Assembly (NCBI GenBank): GCA_032358255.1
Contig: JAULBX010001558.1
Coordinates: forward strand, 90,148 to 154,147
Source of the DNA: Heterotrichella gracilis
Taxonomy: Eukaryota; Sar; Xanthophyceae; Tribonematales; Xanthonemataceae
DNA length: 64,000 bases
Reading direction: 5' to 3'
In this document: one piece after another, positions 48,313 through 60,700 of the stretch
Layout: every line of letters starts with the position of its first letter
Numbering within the stretch: the first letter of the stretch is position 1
The notes under the pieces: model-generated
Databases searched by the model: none
What the model saw: only the letters and a program-made list of their open reading frames with translations
Told to the model about the DNA's origin: nothing
Translations under genes and position numbers: made by a program

Positions 48313-51300
48313 ATGCGGGGAGCGGGAGGGGCATCCAGTGTGCTCAGCGATCTGCCGCCAGAAGTGCTGGAGCCCTTGCTAGCGTGAGTGCTGGCAAACC
48401 CTACCTTATGGTTGGAACTGCGCAATGTTCAGGGGAACCTACCCTAGGGCATCGAATGTGCTGAGCGATGTGTTGCCAGAGGTGCTGGAACCCTTGCTAG
48501 CGTGAGTGCTGGCAAAACCTCAACCCTAAACCCTAATCCCTGAACCCTAAACCAGAGGTGCTGGAGCTGTTGCTAGCGTGAGTGCATTAAAACCCTACCC
48601 TTGGGCTTATAACCCTTCTTCGCTACGAGCGGTCACCCTTTGGCTACGAGCTGCACATTGTTTAGAGCAAACCCTACCCTAGGGCACTCCATTGCATGGA
48701 TGAAGGTAAAAGCCTACTCTAGGGTCTCTCGCATGTTCACATCCCTTGGTACGCCGCCCACACCCACTGCGATATTACCCCCCGTGGCATTCCTCACCCT
48801 GTTTTCCCCTCAGCTGGCCCTTGGCAGTGATGATATTACATTCACCTTGGAGAACTGAAACCCACATGAGTGAGACGTCTTTTGACAGAATGACTGAGCC
48901 AAGGGTCAATGGTGGGAAGTCAAAGCATTTGTTATACGTTTTCTCAACAAACATGCTCTCCTTTTACAAACCGCTGCATGCTCGTTCTGCCTGTATTGTA
49001 AACCCTAGCTGCTCTGGGAGCAAAACCCTAAACCCTAGCCTCCCCCCTTCCAAATCGCAGGCAGAGCAAGCATGAGCGCCACATCATCGGGGTGGGGAGC
49101 GAAGAGGGGGGTGAAAACGAAATGGGGGGGACGCGCAGGGGGGCGACAACAGTACAAGCCATTTTCAACCTGGTAAGTCCCTGCGGCAGGATGTCAAGAA
49201 CCCTAGTTGTATCTACTACTGGCTGGTCTCATTCACGCACCCCTTTGTGCCCCGTCCTCCATCCAGTGACCGAGCCAGTTACAAATACTGAGCCCACTAT
49301 GTTTTATTTCACCCCTTTCCCTTCCTCCCCCTCCAGGTCAACATTTACGTTGGCATCGGCTTGCTCACCATGCACTATGCGCTCAAGCTGAGTGGGTGGG
49401 TGGGATTTGGACCCCTGCTGGCGGTGGTGGTCACATTTGGGACCACGGGGTATTTGCTGGTGCAATGCCTGGACAAGGTGCCCATCAATGTGCCCCACAG
49501 CTACCCTGAAATAGGTGCGCACGAGTGCCCTTGGGATCCTAAGTCCTTTTACAGCATTTACAGCATGCCCGCGGTATGATACCACGGGCAAGAACGCACA
49601 GCATGTGTAGCACTGGCACTTGTAAAAACAATCCTCCCGTGTTACTACCTACGCATCTTGCATTATGAGCAATGCGAGACGAACACTATCCCCTTGTGTG
49701 TGAATGCAGGGGGTGTTGCGCTGGGAGTGAAGGGGAGGTACCTGGTCACTGCTTTTGCCTTTCTGGAGATATTTGGCAGCTGCTGCCTGGCTATCATCGT
49801 GCTCATCAGGCAGCTGCAGGTCATACTGCCAGCGCAAGGTGAGTACATGAAAAAATGGGGAAGTCAACAGTGGCATGGGAGTGTGATGTTGGCATTTTTG
49901 GGTGAATTGTAGCTCATGGAGGTCATAGGTATCTTGTCAGGCAGTGGTGAAGTGAGAGAAAATGGGCTTTGGCAGCTGCTGGCTAGCTATCCTTGTGCTT
50001 ATCAGGCAGCTGCAGGTCATACTACCCGGGCAAGGTGAGTAAGGAAATGTGGTTGCCATTTAGGTGGAATGTGTGCTGCCATTTGTTCAAGGGGGGTTCC
50101 ATGCGCTCATACTGTTGCCTCTTCAGCTTTAACGGGTACGTGTACGTGTTATCGCCAGGTGACCCTCACACACCCTCTAGGATAGGTTGAAACTCTCCTG
50201 AAAACGTTGCAATACGGCCCCTCACTATACCCCCCCCCCCGATTTCACCACCTTGACCTTCACTCCCCTTTTCAATCCCCCTGTTCATCCCATTCATCCC
50301 CCCGTCCCCCCTGCAAGGCACCACAGTGGTGTAATAACAACCCCTTTCCATCATTTGCCTGTCCAACTCCTACCCCCATGTGTCACATATTAACACCCCC
50401 TCTTCCCCCCCCCTCTTGCAGCCCTGCTATTGGGGGTGCACATGCAGACCTGGATCACCGCACTGGTGCTGCTGGCAATTGTGCCCCTGCTGCTCATACC
50501 ACATTTGAAACACATTTCGTGGCTGGCGCTGGCGGGGGTGCTGTCCAATGTCATGGTCATCGGCTCGGTGGTGGCATGCGTGGCACTGGATCCCCACAGA
50601 ATACACGCGATCCCCAGGCACCAAGAGGTATGGCTGCTCTTTCCATATCAACAGCTTCGTCTCTCCATGTCATCCTTAAGGTTGTGTTTGCACAGATTTT
50701 CTTGAAGTTTTGTGCTGCTGCTGCACTGCGTGCAATGCCAAATGGGCGTACATCCTTTGCGGAACCCTGACCCTGAACCCCAAACTATAAACCCCTACCC
50801 CCCGGGGGTGCTGCGTCTGTCCACCATAGTTGAACCCGAGTGCAAAAACAATTCTGGGGTCCACAAACTATTGGTAAACCACTGCATGCAAATACAACCT
50901 TTCCTCTCAACCACACCCACCCACCCCCCTCCCATTTCTTGCAGGGCCAGCCGCCCCCCGGCCACTCCCTTGCCCACTGGGGTATCTTCCAGGCCATCGG
51001 CATATTTGCTGTCTCCCTGTCTGGACACTCCACCCTCCCCGCGCTGCGCTCAAGCATGCATGCACCCCGCCACTTCCCTAAGGTGCCCGCCAACACCCTC
51101 AACCCTAAATGCAAAGGTGTTGCAAACTGAATCCCTACCATGCACCCTCTGCATGCATGTCTGGCCTGCGTCCCAAATGTGCCCGCCGATCTCCAGATCG
51201 CGTTTGTCTTTGGCTCGGCAGGCTCTGCTTCATTCTGCTTGACAACGTCATGCAGAATGCACCCCTATACTTTGTCGTGCAATTGTACCCCCAGCTGCTT

Positions 51301-54300
51301 TCCCTGTTTGTTAAGCCTGACGTAGCAGGTCTGTCATTTTGGACATTTTTTTATATTATAAACCGGAGTCAGATGTGATATGTTTTGATAGAACAACACT
51401 TTTGCGTGTGTGTGACCCCCCAACCATTGCCATTTCAGGTGCTGGCCATCTCCTTTGGTGCAATGCTGGTGGTGTACGGGGTCACTGCTGGGCTGGGATA
51501 CTACTATTTTGGGGATGGCGCCATGCAGCTCATCCCCGACGATTTTGCGCAGCATTCTGTGTTCAGCGGGGATTGGCTCCTCATCCCGGGGCTGACGCTG
51601 GATCGGGTGATGGCGGCCTGCATCGCCATGCATGCCTACACCACCTACCCTGCCCTCATCCTGGTGCTGCAGGTACGTGGGTAGGGTTTAGGGTCATGTT
51701 CTAGGGTTCAGGATTTAAAGGTAGGGTTTTAAGGTCATGTTTTGGTGCGGCCTGCATCGCGATGCATGCCTACACCACCTACCCTGCCCTCATCCTGGTT
51801 CTACAGGTACGTGGCTAGGGTTTAAGGACACATTCAAGGGTTAGGTTGTAGGGTCATACTCAAGGGGTGGCATGCATTGTTTGCGTTTCTACACTACAGT
51901 GGCAGCAGCCACTCAGCCTCTTGCTGCAGCTGCGCAATCATGGTTACAATACACAATCAAACCCCCAAACGAATAAATAGTGCCAGGGTGGAACTATTTG
52001 GCACGGCGGTTATGCACTCTCAGGCATGCATTCGTATGCAAGCATTTACGCAATGCCGAGCACTCTCAGGCATGCATTCGTATGTGAGCATGTACGCAAT
52101 GCCGAGTACCTCCCAGCGGCACTCAAATCACAGGTAAGCACTGCTCTCCCCGCTGGGAAGGGGCAAAGGTGGTATCTACAATTTAGTCCTATATCTGCCA
52201 CAAATTTAACCTAAACCCTCAATCCAAGTGGTACTCTCGCCAGCACACGCCATAGCACAGGTTGACATCTCACTCCTGGCAGATCAGCTTGGTCTGGCCG
52301 CATCCCGGGGACATTTCAATGGGGGGCCCAGGTGTGCCGCTGCCCCTTTTCTGCCGCCGCTTTGCGTTGCCACAATGCGCGCACCTATAAAGAATTCGAA
52401 CATTTCTTGGTACATAAACATATTACAGTAACATACATGGTTTATTACACCATTGGCAAGCAAATTGCTTTATACGGTCTATATGATGTATAAAGTAATC
52501 CATATGTATTGTTTCAATGAGGAGTTACTTACTTTATATGGTTTTTGTATATATAGTTAATTACCCAGTCAGACTCCTCATAATGAGATACCCGTTGTGG
52601 CTCTTACGGGGCATAGGCACCATGCTGTACGTGGGGATGGGCAGCATCCCTGTAGCGGCCAAGCGCGTCCATATGCAAAGAACAGCTACTCACCGTGTGC
52701 AATAATACGCAGCTTTGAGGTGAAAAGGAAAACAAAGGCTTGTTTTTAAAAGTAATGAAGTGCGCACACCTCCGGGCTTCCCTCTCGTCGGGTGTGTGGA
52801 TTGCATCTTGCTGCTGGGGGGATACTGGGTGGGGTGGTAGGGGGGCTGCGGGTGCAGTACCTGGGATACAAATGGACATTAACGTGAGATTAGCTTCAAC
52901 GTCCAACTTGGGGATGGAAGTTAGAGATAAAATCGAGGTTGGATATGCAAGTTGCAATCCAATTTGAGGAATAATTCCATCTCATCCGCATTCCCGCCAT
53001 GCATTTCAACATCCACGGATGCATCATTCACTTCAATCTGCAAATGAAAAGTACAGTACCTGAGGCGGGTGCAGGACCTCGCCTATTGTTACCTCGTTAC
53101 CCTTGGCAGGTTGGCAGATCACCTATAATTCAAGTAGGTCAAGCCTATCAAATAGTATAAAGTACTAATAAAGTACGGTACCTGGCGGCTCCAGGCGCTC
53201 TGCCAGTTGCACCATGTCCTTGCTCAGCTGGTCAACCTCACGTGCATCCAGGTCTCTGACAAGGTTGTTGCGGAAATTGGGTAGACCGGGCGTGACCCTT
53301 GCCAAGACCAGGCTGTATAGCGGCCGGAGGGACTGCAATCTGTGGTGGGGTGGGCAGTGTCAGGGTGAAACGGGGTTTTTAGCGGTCAGGGTTTGATGAA
53401 CGGTGGGTGAAGGGTTTTTTTAAGGGTTAGGGGTTCCGCGGGGGGTGCATCGGGTTTTCTAGAGGTCAGGGGTTTGATCACGCTGGGTATTTGGGGTGAC
53501 GTGGCAGGACTAAGAGGGTGGGATGGTTTGCAAATGGCGATTTGGTGAAGTGTTTCTGGGGACAAGATGATGACACCGGCAGGTTGGAAAGGGGTTTTGG
53601 AAGGGCAAGGGTTCGATCCTCTGATGAGCTGACATGGGTAGCACTACTGACAGTGACAGGGGTGAGGTTTATGGTTTAGGGTTTTTGGGAGGGCAGGGGT
53701 TCGATCCTCTGCTGAGGTGGCATAAATAGCACTTGTGGTAATGTCACTGACGTGGAGGTGTAGGGTTTAGGGGTTGAACGCGTACCCCTGGGCGGTCACC
53801 GTGCCCAAGGCCTGCCACCTCACAAATGTAGGGGAGCGAAGCATATGTCGAGGGGCCGTGGGTTCGATCCACGGTGGGGGTGGCTTTAGGACCACTGCCC
53901 TGGTGCAACTTGAGGCACACACCCTCCCAGTGCAAGGCTGAGTGCTACATTGCTAAAATCACATAAGTAGCTATGTATATATACACACTTCCTACCCCAA
54001 TTAAATGAAGGCGCTAGTGGCAAACAAACATAAAGGCAGATACTTACTGACTGTGGCGTTGGCTGCCCAGTGGTGGTGGCGTCCCGTTCACAGAGTGCAA
54101 GAAACGGGTGACCATGCACAACAGCTGCTCGGAACGCTCCAACGTCAGCTGCCGCACCACGAAGTCGTGCTGGTAGCACGCCGACCAGTAGTCCTCCGTG
54201 TCGTGCATGGCTACCACCCCATGTACAGCAGCACGGCCACGAGCCTGGCCACCTCCCCATGCGTGCATGCCTCCGAAGGGGTTGTGGATGCACCTGTGGG

Positions 54301-55699
54301 CTCTGCCCGCTGCTGTGCTGCACACTCGTTGGTTTCGTCGGCGATCAGGGTGATCACCTCCTCGTTGTAGAGCTGCCTGAACCAGGCTGTGTCGGGGGAT
54401 CGAGGCAGGTGACCGCCCAAAAAGCCGGTGGCACGCAGCGTGGGTTGGGCAGGCCCATCCTCATACTCGTGTGGCTCCCCCCGATCTCTCGCTGCCTGCT
54501 GGCTTTGCCGATAGCGCGTCGCTCGCGAAGTTGAAGCAGGCTCCTCCCAGTCACTGTCGCTCAAGTCGATGTCAGACCCGCTGTCCCTACCAGCATCACT
54601 GTCTGTCTCGAACCCGTCTGGCCGGGTGAGCCGTTGCGGGATGTCCTCATGTGGGATCCAACACCTGACACCGTCAACGAACACCACCTGTACTTGCCCT
54701 GGGCGCGAGGGCCTGACCATAGGCAGCACGCGACCCTTGTTGTGCACTTTGCGACGCATGTCGTCGACGAACACCGAGGGAGGGACGTAGACATCTTGGT
54801 CAAAGAGCGCGTGCCAGCTTGGCAGCGGTATTGTGGTTAGTTTCTGGCTGCTACCGGGCGCATTCCTGTACAGTTATACGTTTTTCGACGCATGCATGCA
54901 TATAAACATGCATGCATGCATATTACACCCCAGGGGGAGGCACAAGGGGAAGAATTGACCTCCCCTCTCAGCCACACCCCTCACAAGGGTTCGCAAGGTT
55001 TTTGCAGTTCTTAAGCTCACTAGTGCAGGTTCATGTTCTCCACCCTTTTATCCTTCTAATTACCTTGTAAAACCGTCCCACATATCAATACTTTCCCCTT
55101 TTTCCCCGCAGGACATGATGCTGTCAATGGTCCCGGCGCTGCGCGTGGGGACTCGAGGCGTGGTGCGCCATCCCCGGCAATCGGTGCTCCTGGGCCTCAG
55201 GGGGATGCTGTTTGGGGCGACTGCGCTGCTGGCGGTCATGGTGAGTTACCCTAGTCTAGGGTGCATGCGGTGGTCGAGAAAATGCCCTCGGATTAGGGTA
55301 GCGCTGCCCCCGGGGGGTGCTGTTGGGCACAGCTGCACCCCTGGACAGCTGCCTCCCCTGCATTCAGAAAACCCTAAACACCACTCCCTGGCCGGACCCC
55401 ACCCCCCTCTCCTGCAGGCGCAAGGGGTGGTAGGAAACGTGATGAGCATCATGGGGGGGCTGTGCTGCCTCACCACGTCCCTCCTCTTCCCCGTCATGTT
55501 CCACACAATATTATACTACCCCTCCATCTCTCCTGCCCGCCGCGTCGCGTGTTACGCCACCCTGGCGGTGGGGGCCGCCCTGGTGGTGCTGGTGGTGGGC
55601 CAAAATGTGCAGGATTTGGTGCACAAATCGCTCGGGCCCCCCCAGGGCACCAGCCCAGGCCTACAGTATGCGCTCCCCTCACAGTGGCGGGGGCAGTGA
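48313..55699 (+). CDS. AAAP-family amino-acid transporter (AVT-like)
   Basis: Nine exons: 48313-48383, 49061-49172, 49337-49514, 49710-49838, 50422-50627, 50945-51082, 51439-51672, 55112-55240, 55418-55699; phases agree, giving 492 residues. The protein shows about eleven hydrophobic spans typical of proton-coupled amino-acid permeases of vacuole or plasma membrane. Family-like blocks: AIFNLVNIYVGIGLLTMHYALKLSGW at the start of the core, FAFLEIFGSCCLAIIVLI, IFAVSLSGHSTLPALRSSM followed by PRHFPK, then VLAISFGAMLVVYGVTAGLGYYYFG, and a C-terminal pair of spans. Substrate cannot be told from sequence. The core resembles AVT1-type vacuolar carriers. Exon 1 and the ATG are the least certain part. 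The 3.4-kb intron before exon 8 contains other material. Confidence 0.9.
48448..48587 (+). repeat. Two copies of transporter exon 1 donor edge
   Basis: 48448-48518 and 48554-48587 repeat the end of exon 1 and its GTGAGT donor (about 48335-48395), with CCCTAAACCC-type filler between them. The spacing is about 106 bp. Confidence 0.88.
49968..50037 (+). repeat. Copy of transporter exon 4 donor edge
   Basis: Repeats about 49773-49845, from TTTGGCAGCTGCTG to the GTGAGT donor, with roughly ten changes. Confidence 0.88.
51744..51820 (+). repeat. Copy of transporter exon 7 donor edge
   Basis: About 75 bp nearly identical to 51611-51690, including the exon end and GTACGTGG donor, separated by degenerate TAGGGTTTAGGG. 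Confidence 0.92.
52921..53341 (-). CDS. Possible small spliced gene or relic inside transporter intron
   Basis: Three minus-strand open blocks fit a gene-like reading: 53341 to about 53178 (contains LRPLYSLVLARVTPG and EVDQLSKDMVQLAERLEPP), 53119-53062 (CQPAKGNEVTIGEVLHPP) and about 53040-52921, ending in TAA. The first junction works only with a weak GTACTT donor. No start codon or upstream exon was settled, and no family is recognised. It may belong with the transposase fragment upstream on the same strand. Confidence 0.3.
53380..53890. repeat. Diverged tandem repeat with tRNA T-arm-like core
   Basis: The motif GGTTCGATCC recurs within GC-paired flanks near 53615, 53698 and 53855, with weaker GGTTTGATC forms near 53385 and 53470. 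Unit spacing is about 80-90 bp for the clearest pair, and each carries GTTTAGGG-type sequence. The last unit can pair its ends as a 7-bp stem. Confidence 0.6.
54044..54840 (-). mobile_element. piggyBac-like transposase fragment, frameshifted
   Basis: A minus-strand open stretch reads FDQDVYVPPSVF, then an acidic DSDAGRDSGSDIDLSDSD run, then WFRQLYNEEVITLIADETNE, then RLVAVLLYMG. It breaks at about 54213 and resumes one frame over as EDYWSACYQHDF...LERSEQLLCMVTRFLH. This order (ETN block, then small-span VLLYMG, then DYWS and RFLHF) resembles the N-terminal third of piggyBac-type DDE transposases. The catalytic DDE part was not found, so it is a dead fragment. The assignment is by remembered pattern, not search. 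Confidence 0.55.
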
Positions 55700-56771
55700 T
55701 TTGGTCCCAGGCCAGCGCAGACCATTCCCCAGCTCTCGGGATGTTTCACGCGAAACAATTGGGCTATGAATAGCTGAAGCAGAGCTATCACCAGCTCTAG
55801 GAATCTTTCTTCCACACAGAAATGGACCTCCCCACCCTGGAGCGCTGCACTGCACGTTATGCTAGGGATGGCTATTGTTATTGTTTTGTTAGACATGACA
55901 GTGTCTGTTTATCGATGACCGCTTCTCAGACTGGCAGGGCACTTTACAGTAATTGGTACATGTACGTACATCGCCCTTGTCAATGACAACAACCGGTACT
56001 CAGTACAGTCTGTACCTAGCTTGGGTCCCCAGTTTGCTGCTGGTTTTGGGGCACAGCAGTTGAGCACCACTGGAAGCTGTTTTCCTTTCTTTCCGCTCCA
56101 GAGCAATTTTGCTTGTGGTCGTGGTTGAATGCCCATTGCGCCCCTGGTTTGTTGGCCCCACTTGACTGCAACAGTTGACAATGTGGCACGTGCTGGTTTC
56201 CTTGTCCCACGTCAAACTTTGCAGGCACTTGCATTTATTTCCAGCCAGTGGCACACAATTTTCAATTTCTTCTTTCAAGAGGCAGTGCAATTATTGCAGA
56301 TTAACACACCTTCGGCATGGCATACAATCAACCATTTGTCAAGTTGACAGTGCCATGCTGACGACCAATGGCATGGGCTTCCCGCCAGCTGTTGCGCCTA
56401 AACAGCCCTTTCAGGGAGTCTACATGAAATCCAGGTCACCACTTTGTACCCTGATTGAATTTATCATGACCTTTTCTGAGCTCATGAGAATCGATTCTAT
56501 CGTCGCAATGGTCACTCACTGAGAGGCTGAAACCTTCATACATGTTACACGTGTCATGAGTCGTACGGCAGGATTTGCAAACCCTACCATAACTGAACCG
56601 GTGGTCCTCTAACCATACAAAATATCTGCCTGCAGCTGTGTGGTACAACACATTTTCCCCCCTTTTATTCCATAGTAGTACTGCCCTGTGCCACCAGGTG
56701 GCTGTCTAGCCCCCCGGGACACCAACCCAATGCCAAACAAGCATTGCAATGCCCTGAAAATACCCTGGTCT

Positions 56772-56826
56772 TGTCCTGGGATGTACCAGGGTATGTTCAG
56801 GGCATGCCCTGGTACATCCCAGGACA
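56772..56826. repeat. Long perfect inverted repeat (hairpin)
   Basis: Arms 56772-56791 and 56807-56826 pair perfectly over 20 bp around a 15-nt loop. GC-rich (TGGGATGTACCAGGG core). It could be a small-RNA hairpin or the tip of an inverted-repeat element. Confidence 0.85.
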
Positions 56827-57579
56827 CTAATGTATGTCGAACCTTTCCCACGAGAAATTCCTAGGTTGCCCTACCCCACGTTCGCCAGCTGCCCCAGGGT
56901 GCCGCAGGGTAGCCCAAAACCCTAAAAGGAATCTTATTGAAGGGCATTTCCCCACCAGCTACCAACCGCCCTTGGCCCCCCACCCAGCCCAAAACCCCGT
57001 AGGGCAGCCCAACTTCCTATAGATGGAAAATTATTGAAGGGCTTCCACCCCACCAGCTACCAAACACCACCCCCAGCCCCCACCCAGCCCCAGGCGACTT
57101 GACCGTCACCATGCGACACCACAGCCCCCACCAGCCCTACCAGGACACATGCACACACGTAACACCCTCGTCCAAACAGAAAAAAACCCAACATGTTGAC
57201 AGGGATAGCGCCCTCTCCAACATCCCAAATCCCGGATAGGGGCCCAAAAAGGTACCCACCCCCTAGGAGGTGCCACCAGCCGCTTAGCCGCGCCCCATGC
57301 ACCACCACTGCGAGATTGTCCGCACAACCGTAAACTCTGAACCCTAATTCCTAAACCCTAAACAACCCAGGCTTGCCCCCTGCACCACCCCCACCACCGC
57401 AAGCTTGTCCACGCAACCCCCTCCCTCCCAACTGTACATCATGAAGACCAGAAAATTTAGGATCTGTTGACCGAAAACCACCACCACCACCATCATCCTA
57501 AGCCATCTGTCAAACACCCCCCACACCCACTAATACCACCATCAAGGTGCCAGCTGTACAACACCCACCACCACCACCT

Positions 57580-57655
57580 CCCTCAGAAGGCCAGCTTATC
57601 CGCACCCAGATCTTCCAGGCTCGCATGCCCCTCTCCCCCATTCTCCCTGCACCAC
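57580..57655 (-). repeat. Duplicate of DCAF11 3' coding end
   Basis: Repeats about 57776-57850, including the stop region and the GGCCAGCTTATCCGC segment, with about ten changes. The CAC triplet tract at 57647-57680 follows. Confidence 0.85.
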
Positions 57656-57777
57656 CACCACCACCACCACCACCACCAGTATCCCAGTGGTGGAGAGAAG
57701 CAACCCCTCTTCCCACAGAAGCACCGCCGCCACCATCACCATCACCACCGGTATCCCAGTGGTGGCAAGAGGCACAG

Positions 57778-60700
57778 TTAGAAGGCCAGCTTATCCGCGC
57801 CCAGATCCTCCAGGCTTGCGTGCCCCTCCCCCCCTTTCTCCCACAGCAGCACCGCCCCGTCAAAGGCAGTGGACACAAACAGGGGCAGGTGCGGGTGCCA
57901 GGAGCAGTCCCGCACCACCTCCTTGTGGTAGCGCAGCTGCCAGGCTGGCAGGCCGGTGACCAGGTCTGCAGGGAGGAACAGGGAGGATCTAGGGTATGGA
58001 GGGAAGAACACGGGTTTTACTGAGGGTAGTGTGGTCCTTGGACTGCACAGGGTTTCATTAGGGTTCATAAGGCCAGGTACACGTAGCGCTGCCACATGAT
58101 TTGGGGTTTTATTAGGGTCTTGGTAAGGCTTGCACCGTACACGTGCACCGCCCCGTCATTAGACCCGTGCACGCACAGCCCTGCCCCGTGATTTAGGGTT
58201 TTGTTAGGGTTTTGCTAGGGTCTCACCATACATGTGCACCACTCCATCATTAAACCCATGCACACACAGCCCTGCCCCGTGGTTTAAAGTTTTGTTAGGG
58301 TACTCACCATACACGTGCACCGCCCCGTCATTGGACCCCGTGTACACGTAGCGCTGCCACATGATTTAGGGTTTCACTAGGGTTCTGGTAGCGTTCACTA
58401 GGGTTTTGGTAGGGTACTCACCATACACGTGCACCGCCCCGTCGTTGGACCCCGTGTACACGTAGCGCTGCCCCGTGGACTCGGCAGGCGAGAAGTAAGC
58501 CCTCACTAGGGTCTGGAGCACCGCGTGTCCCCTCAGGGTCATGACCGACACATCATGGGGGTGGCGCACGCGCCTGCCTCGGTCGGGGTAGCTGTGCCAG
58601 CGGTAGTCCCTACAAGGGTTTTGCAGGGATTTGGTTAAGAGGAGACAAGGCAGGGGGCTGTACCAATGGAAGGGTTTGGCTTGCGATGCGAGTACAAACC
58701 CTACGAAACCCTACCGATGCCATGCTACAGAGTACAACCCCCGCCACAGTAGCCTGGCATGAGCCCTCCCTGTCACTGTACCCTATCAGATTGGGACCTT
58801 TGGGACCTTTGGGTTGGGCAGCTGTGCGTGCGCCTGGTGCGAGCACCAAACCCTAACCAAACCCTAGGAAACCTCCAAAAAGAACCCTTCAAACCCTACA
58901 AGATGTCACGGAAACCTCGCCTCCAGAGGGCACCAACACTGCCATACGGCCCCAGGCCCTTACCAGTCAAAGGTGGGGATCTTTGGGTTTGGCAGCTGCA
59001 CGTGCGCCTGGTGCGAGCATAAAACCCTAACAAAACCTTAACAAAACCGTACCAGTCGAAGGTTGGTATCTTGGGGTTTGGCAGCTGCACATGCGCCTGA
59101 TGCGAGTACATCTTTCGAATGTCCCACAGCTTGATGGTCTGGTCCTTGCAGTTGGAGATCAGGTAGCGCCCGTCGCCCTGGACAAGGACAAAGGGGAAGG
59201 GGTCATGTAGGAGGAGGGTCGAGGTTAGGCATGGAGATGTGTTGAATATTGCCCCGTGTGATTATGTGCTCATGTAAGAAAAGTAGGAGGTACATGCAAT
59301 CCAGCTGTGAAGCCAGGGTAGGTAGCATGCCTGGGTACCCATCACCCCACTCGAGGCTTGTCTGACACAGTCTCCAATATGTGAACAAAGTCCCATGTGA
59401 CATGTGGCCCCATGTGCCCATATGAATGGGTCCCCCATGTGGCCCTCTAACCACACCATTTGGTGGGTCACCACCCACCCATCGCCCTGTATGCCTTCCC
59501 CGCCTTGCTGTCCAGGCGCGCCCGCCATTGACCCTAGAATTTCAAAAAACCGCACCATCCAGACCCACCGTCTGTCCACCGTTGAGTTTCAGCGGCACGC
59601 CATAGGCAAGAACAATCACCCGACATAATCCCCCCTTTTCCCCCATAACAAAGACCACCACTTCACCACCACTCCCACCACCCCCACCACCCACCTTGCT
59701 GTCCAGGTGCGTGAGCCCCTCCGTGTGTCCCACAAGCACACCAGCAGGGGAGTGGCTGGTGCCAAAGCACCGTCGGTCCCACACCTGCGGAGGGGGATGG
59801 GAATCATTTACCCAATTGCCACACCACCAACAGACTTCCAGCGTAGGAAAGTGCGTTGGGCTTCTTAGTGGCTAAGATTTCGTGTCAGTTGCTAGGGTTT
59901 TGGGGCAGCTTATGAAGCGGGGGGTTTGCTGTGTGTCCCAGCCCAGGATGCTTGTGAGTACCCTATTAAGGTTTGCATGGCTATTAGGTTTGCAGGCAAG
60001 CGGGGCGCACCAGAGCTGGGCGGGATTTGGGTCCTGATAGGGTTTTGCGTATAGAGTTTTCCTCACCTTGATCAGGTGGTCGTCACTGGCTGAGTACACG
60101 ATGTTGGAGGCCTCGTCAGCAAAGGCCACCGAGTTGATGTCGTCGGAATGCGCCTCAATGCGGGTGGTCCTCTGGGGGCAGGGGGGAAAGGGCCACAATC
60201 AGGATAACGAAATTGATTGTCTACCATTATATGTGGGTGGACCATTGGCGTGGGGTCAGGAATAGAAGCGCACATGAGGGGGCGGGCATGCATGTGTACA
60301 TTGGGTTACCATTGGCAGGGCACTACCCGTCACCACAGAGATATTGCCTGCTGCCGCACAGCTTCACACCAAGCCCTAAAACCTTAACCCCTGCGCATGG
60401 AGCGGAGACCACATGTGCCCAAAACGCTAGCCCTGGACCCTTCCCCGCAGTGCCTCCACAGCGTAGATACACACACTGTTGCCCCCAGTCCCCACCACCA
60501 CCACCCGGTTGTCTGTCTGTCACTCCAACACTTAGACAATATGCCAAAAATGGAGGTAATGGCACCCCCAAAACCCTCATAATATAAGCCAAACCCCAAT
60601 GCTGTCCACTCACCCGCTGCGCCTCCAGATCGTCGATGTACATAGAACCCTCATACTAAGCCAAAACCTAGCCCTGCCCTCACAATCTACCAAACCCAAA

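Larger units (their letters stand above)
51673..55111 (+). other. 3.4-kb transporter intron with embedded material
   Basis: Exons 7 and 8 join in phase across it. It holds a copy of the exon 7 donor edge (51744-51820), possible minus-strand exons (52921-53341), a tandem T-arm-like repeat (53380-53890), a minus-strand piggyBac-like fragment (54044-54840) and a CATGCATG-rich stretch (54890-54920). Confidence 0.6.
55700..57777. other. Intergenic spacer between convergent 3' ends
   Basis: Contains a strong hairpin (56772-56826), duplicated CTACCCCAC..CCAGCTACCAA segments (56870-57065), telomere-like repeats (57340-57365) and a duplicate of the DCAF11 3' end (57580-57655) followed by a CAC triplet tract (57647-57680). 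Some minus-strand open frames (56000-56290, 56436-56651) are unexplained. Confidence 0.45.

Noticed and set aside
51109-51325. Extra transporter exon between exons 6 and 7
   Set aside because: Exons 6 and 7 join in phase and match the family directly (HFPK then VLAISF); inserting this piece would break that.
53800-53871. Candidate tRNA gene
   Set aside because: Acceptor ends pair, but the T-loop is out of register and no proper anticodon arm forms, so it was recorded as a repeat only.
57467-57781. Histidine-rich frame near the DCAF11 3' end
   Set aside because: It is produced by a CAC triplet tract and a duplicate of the DCAF11 end, with no coding support.
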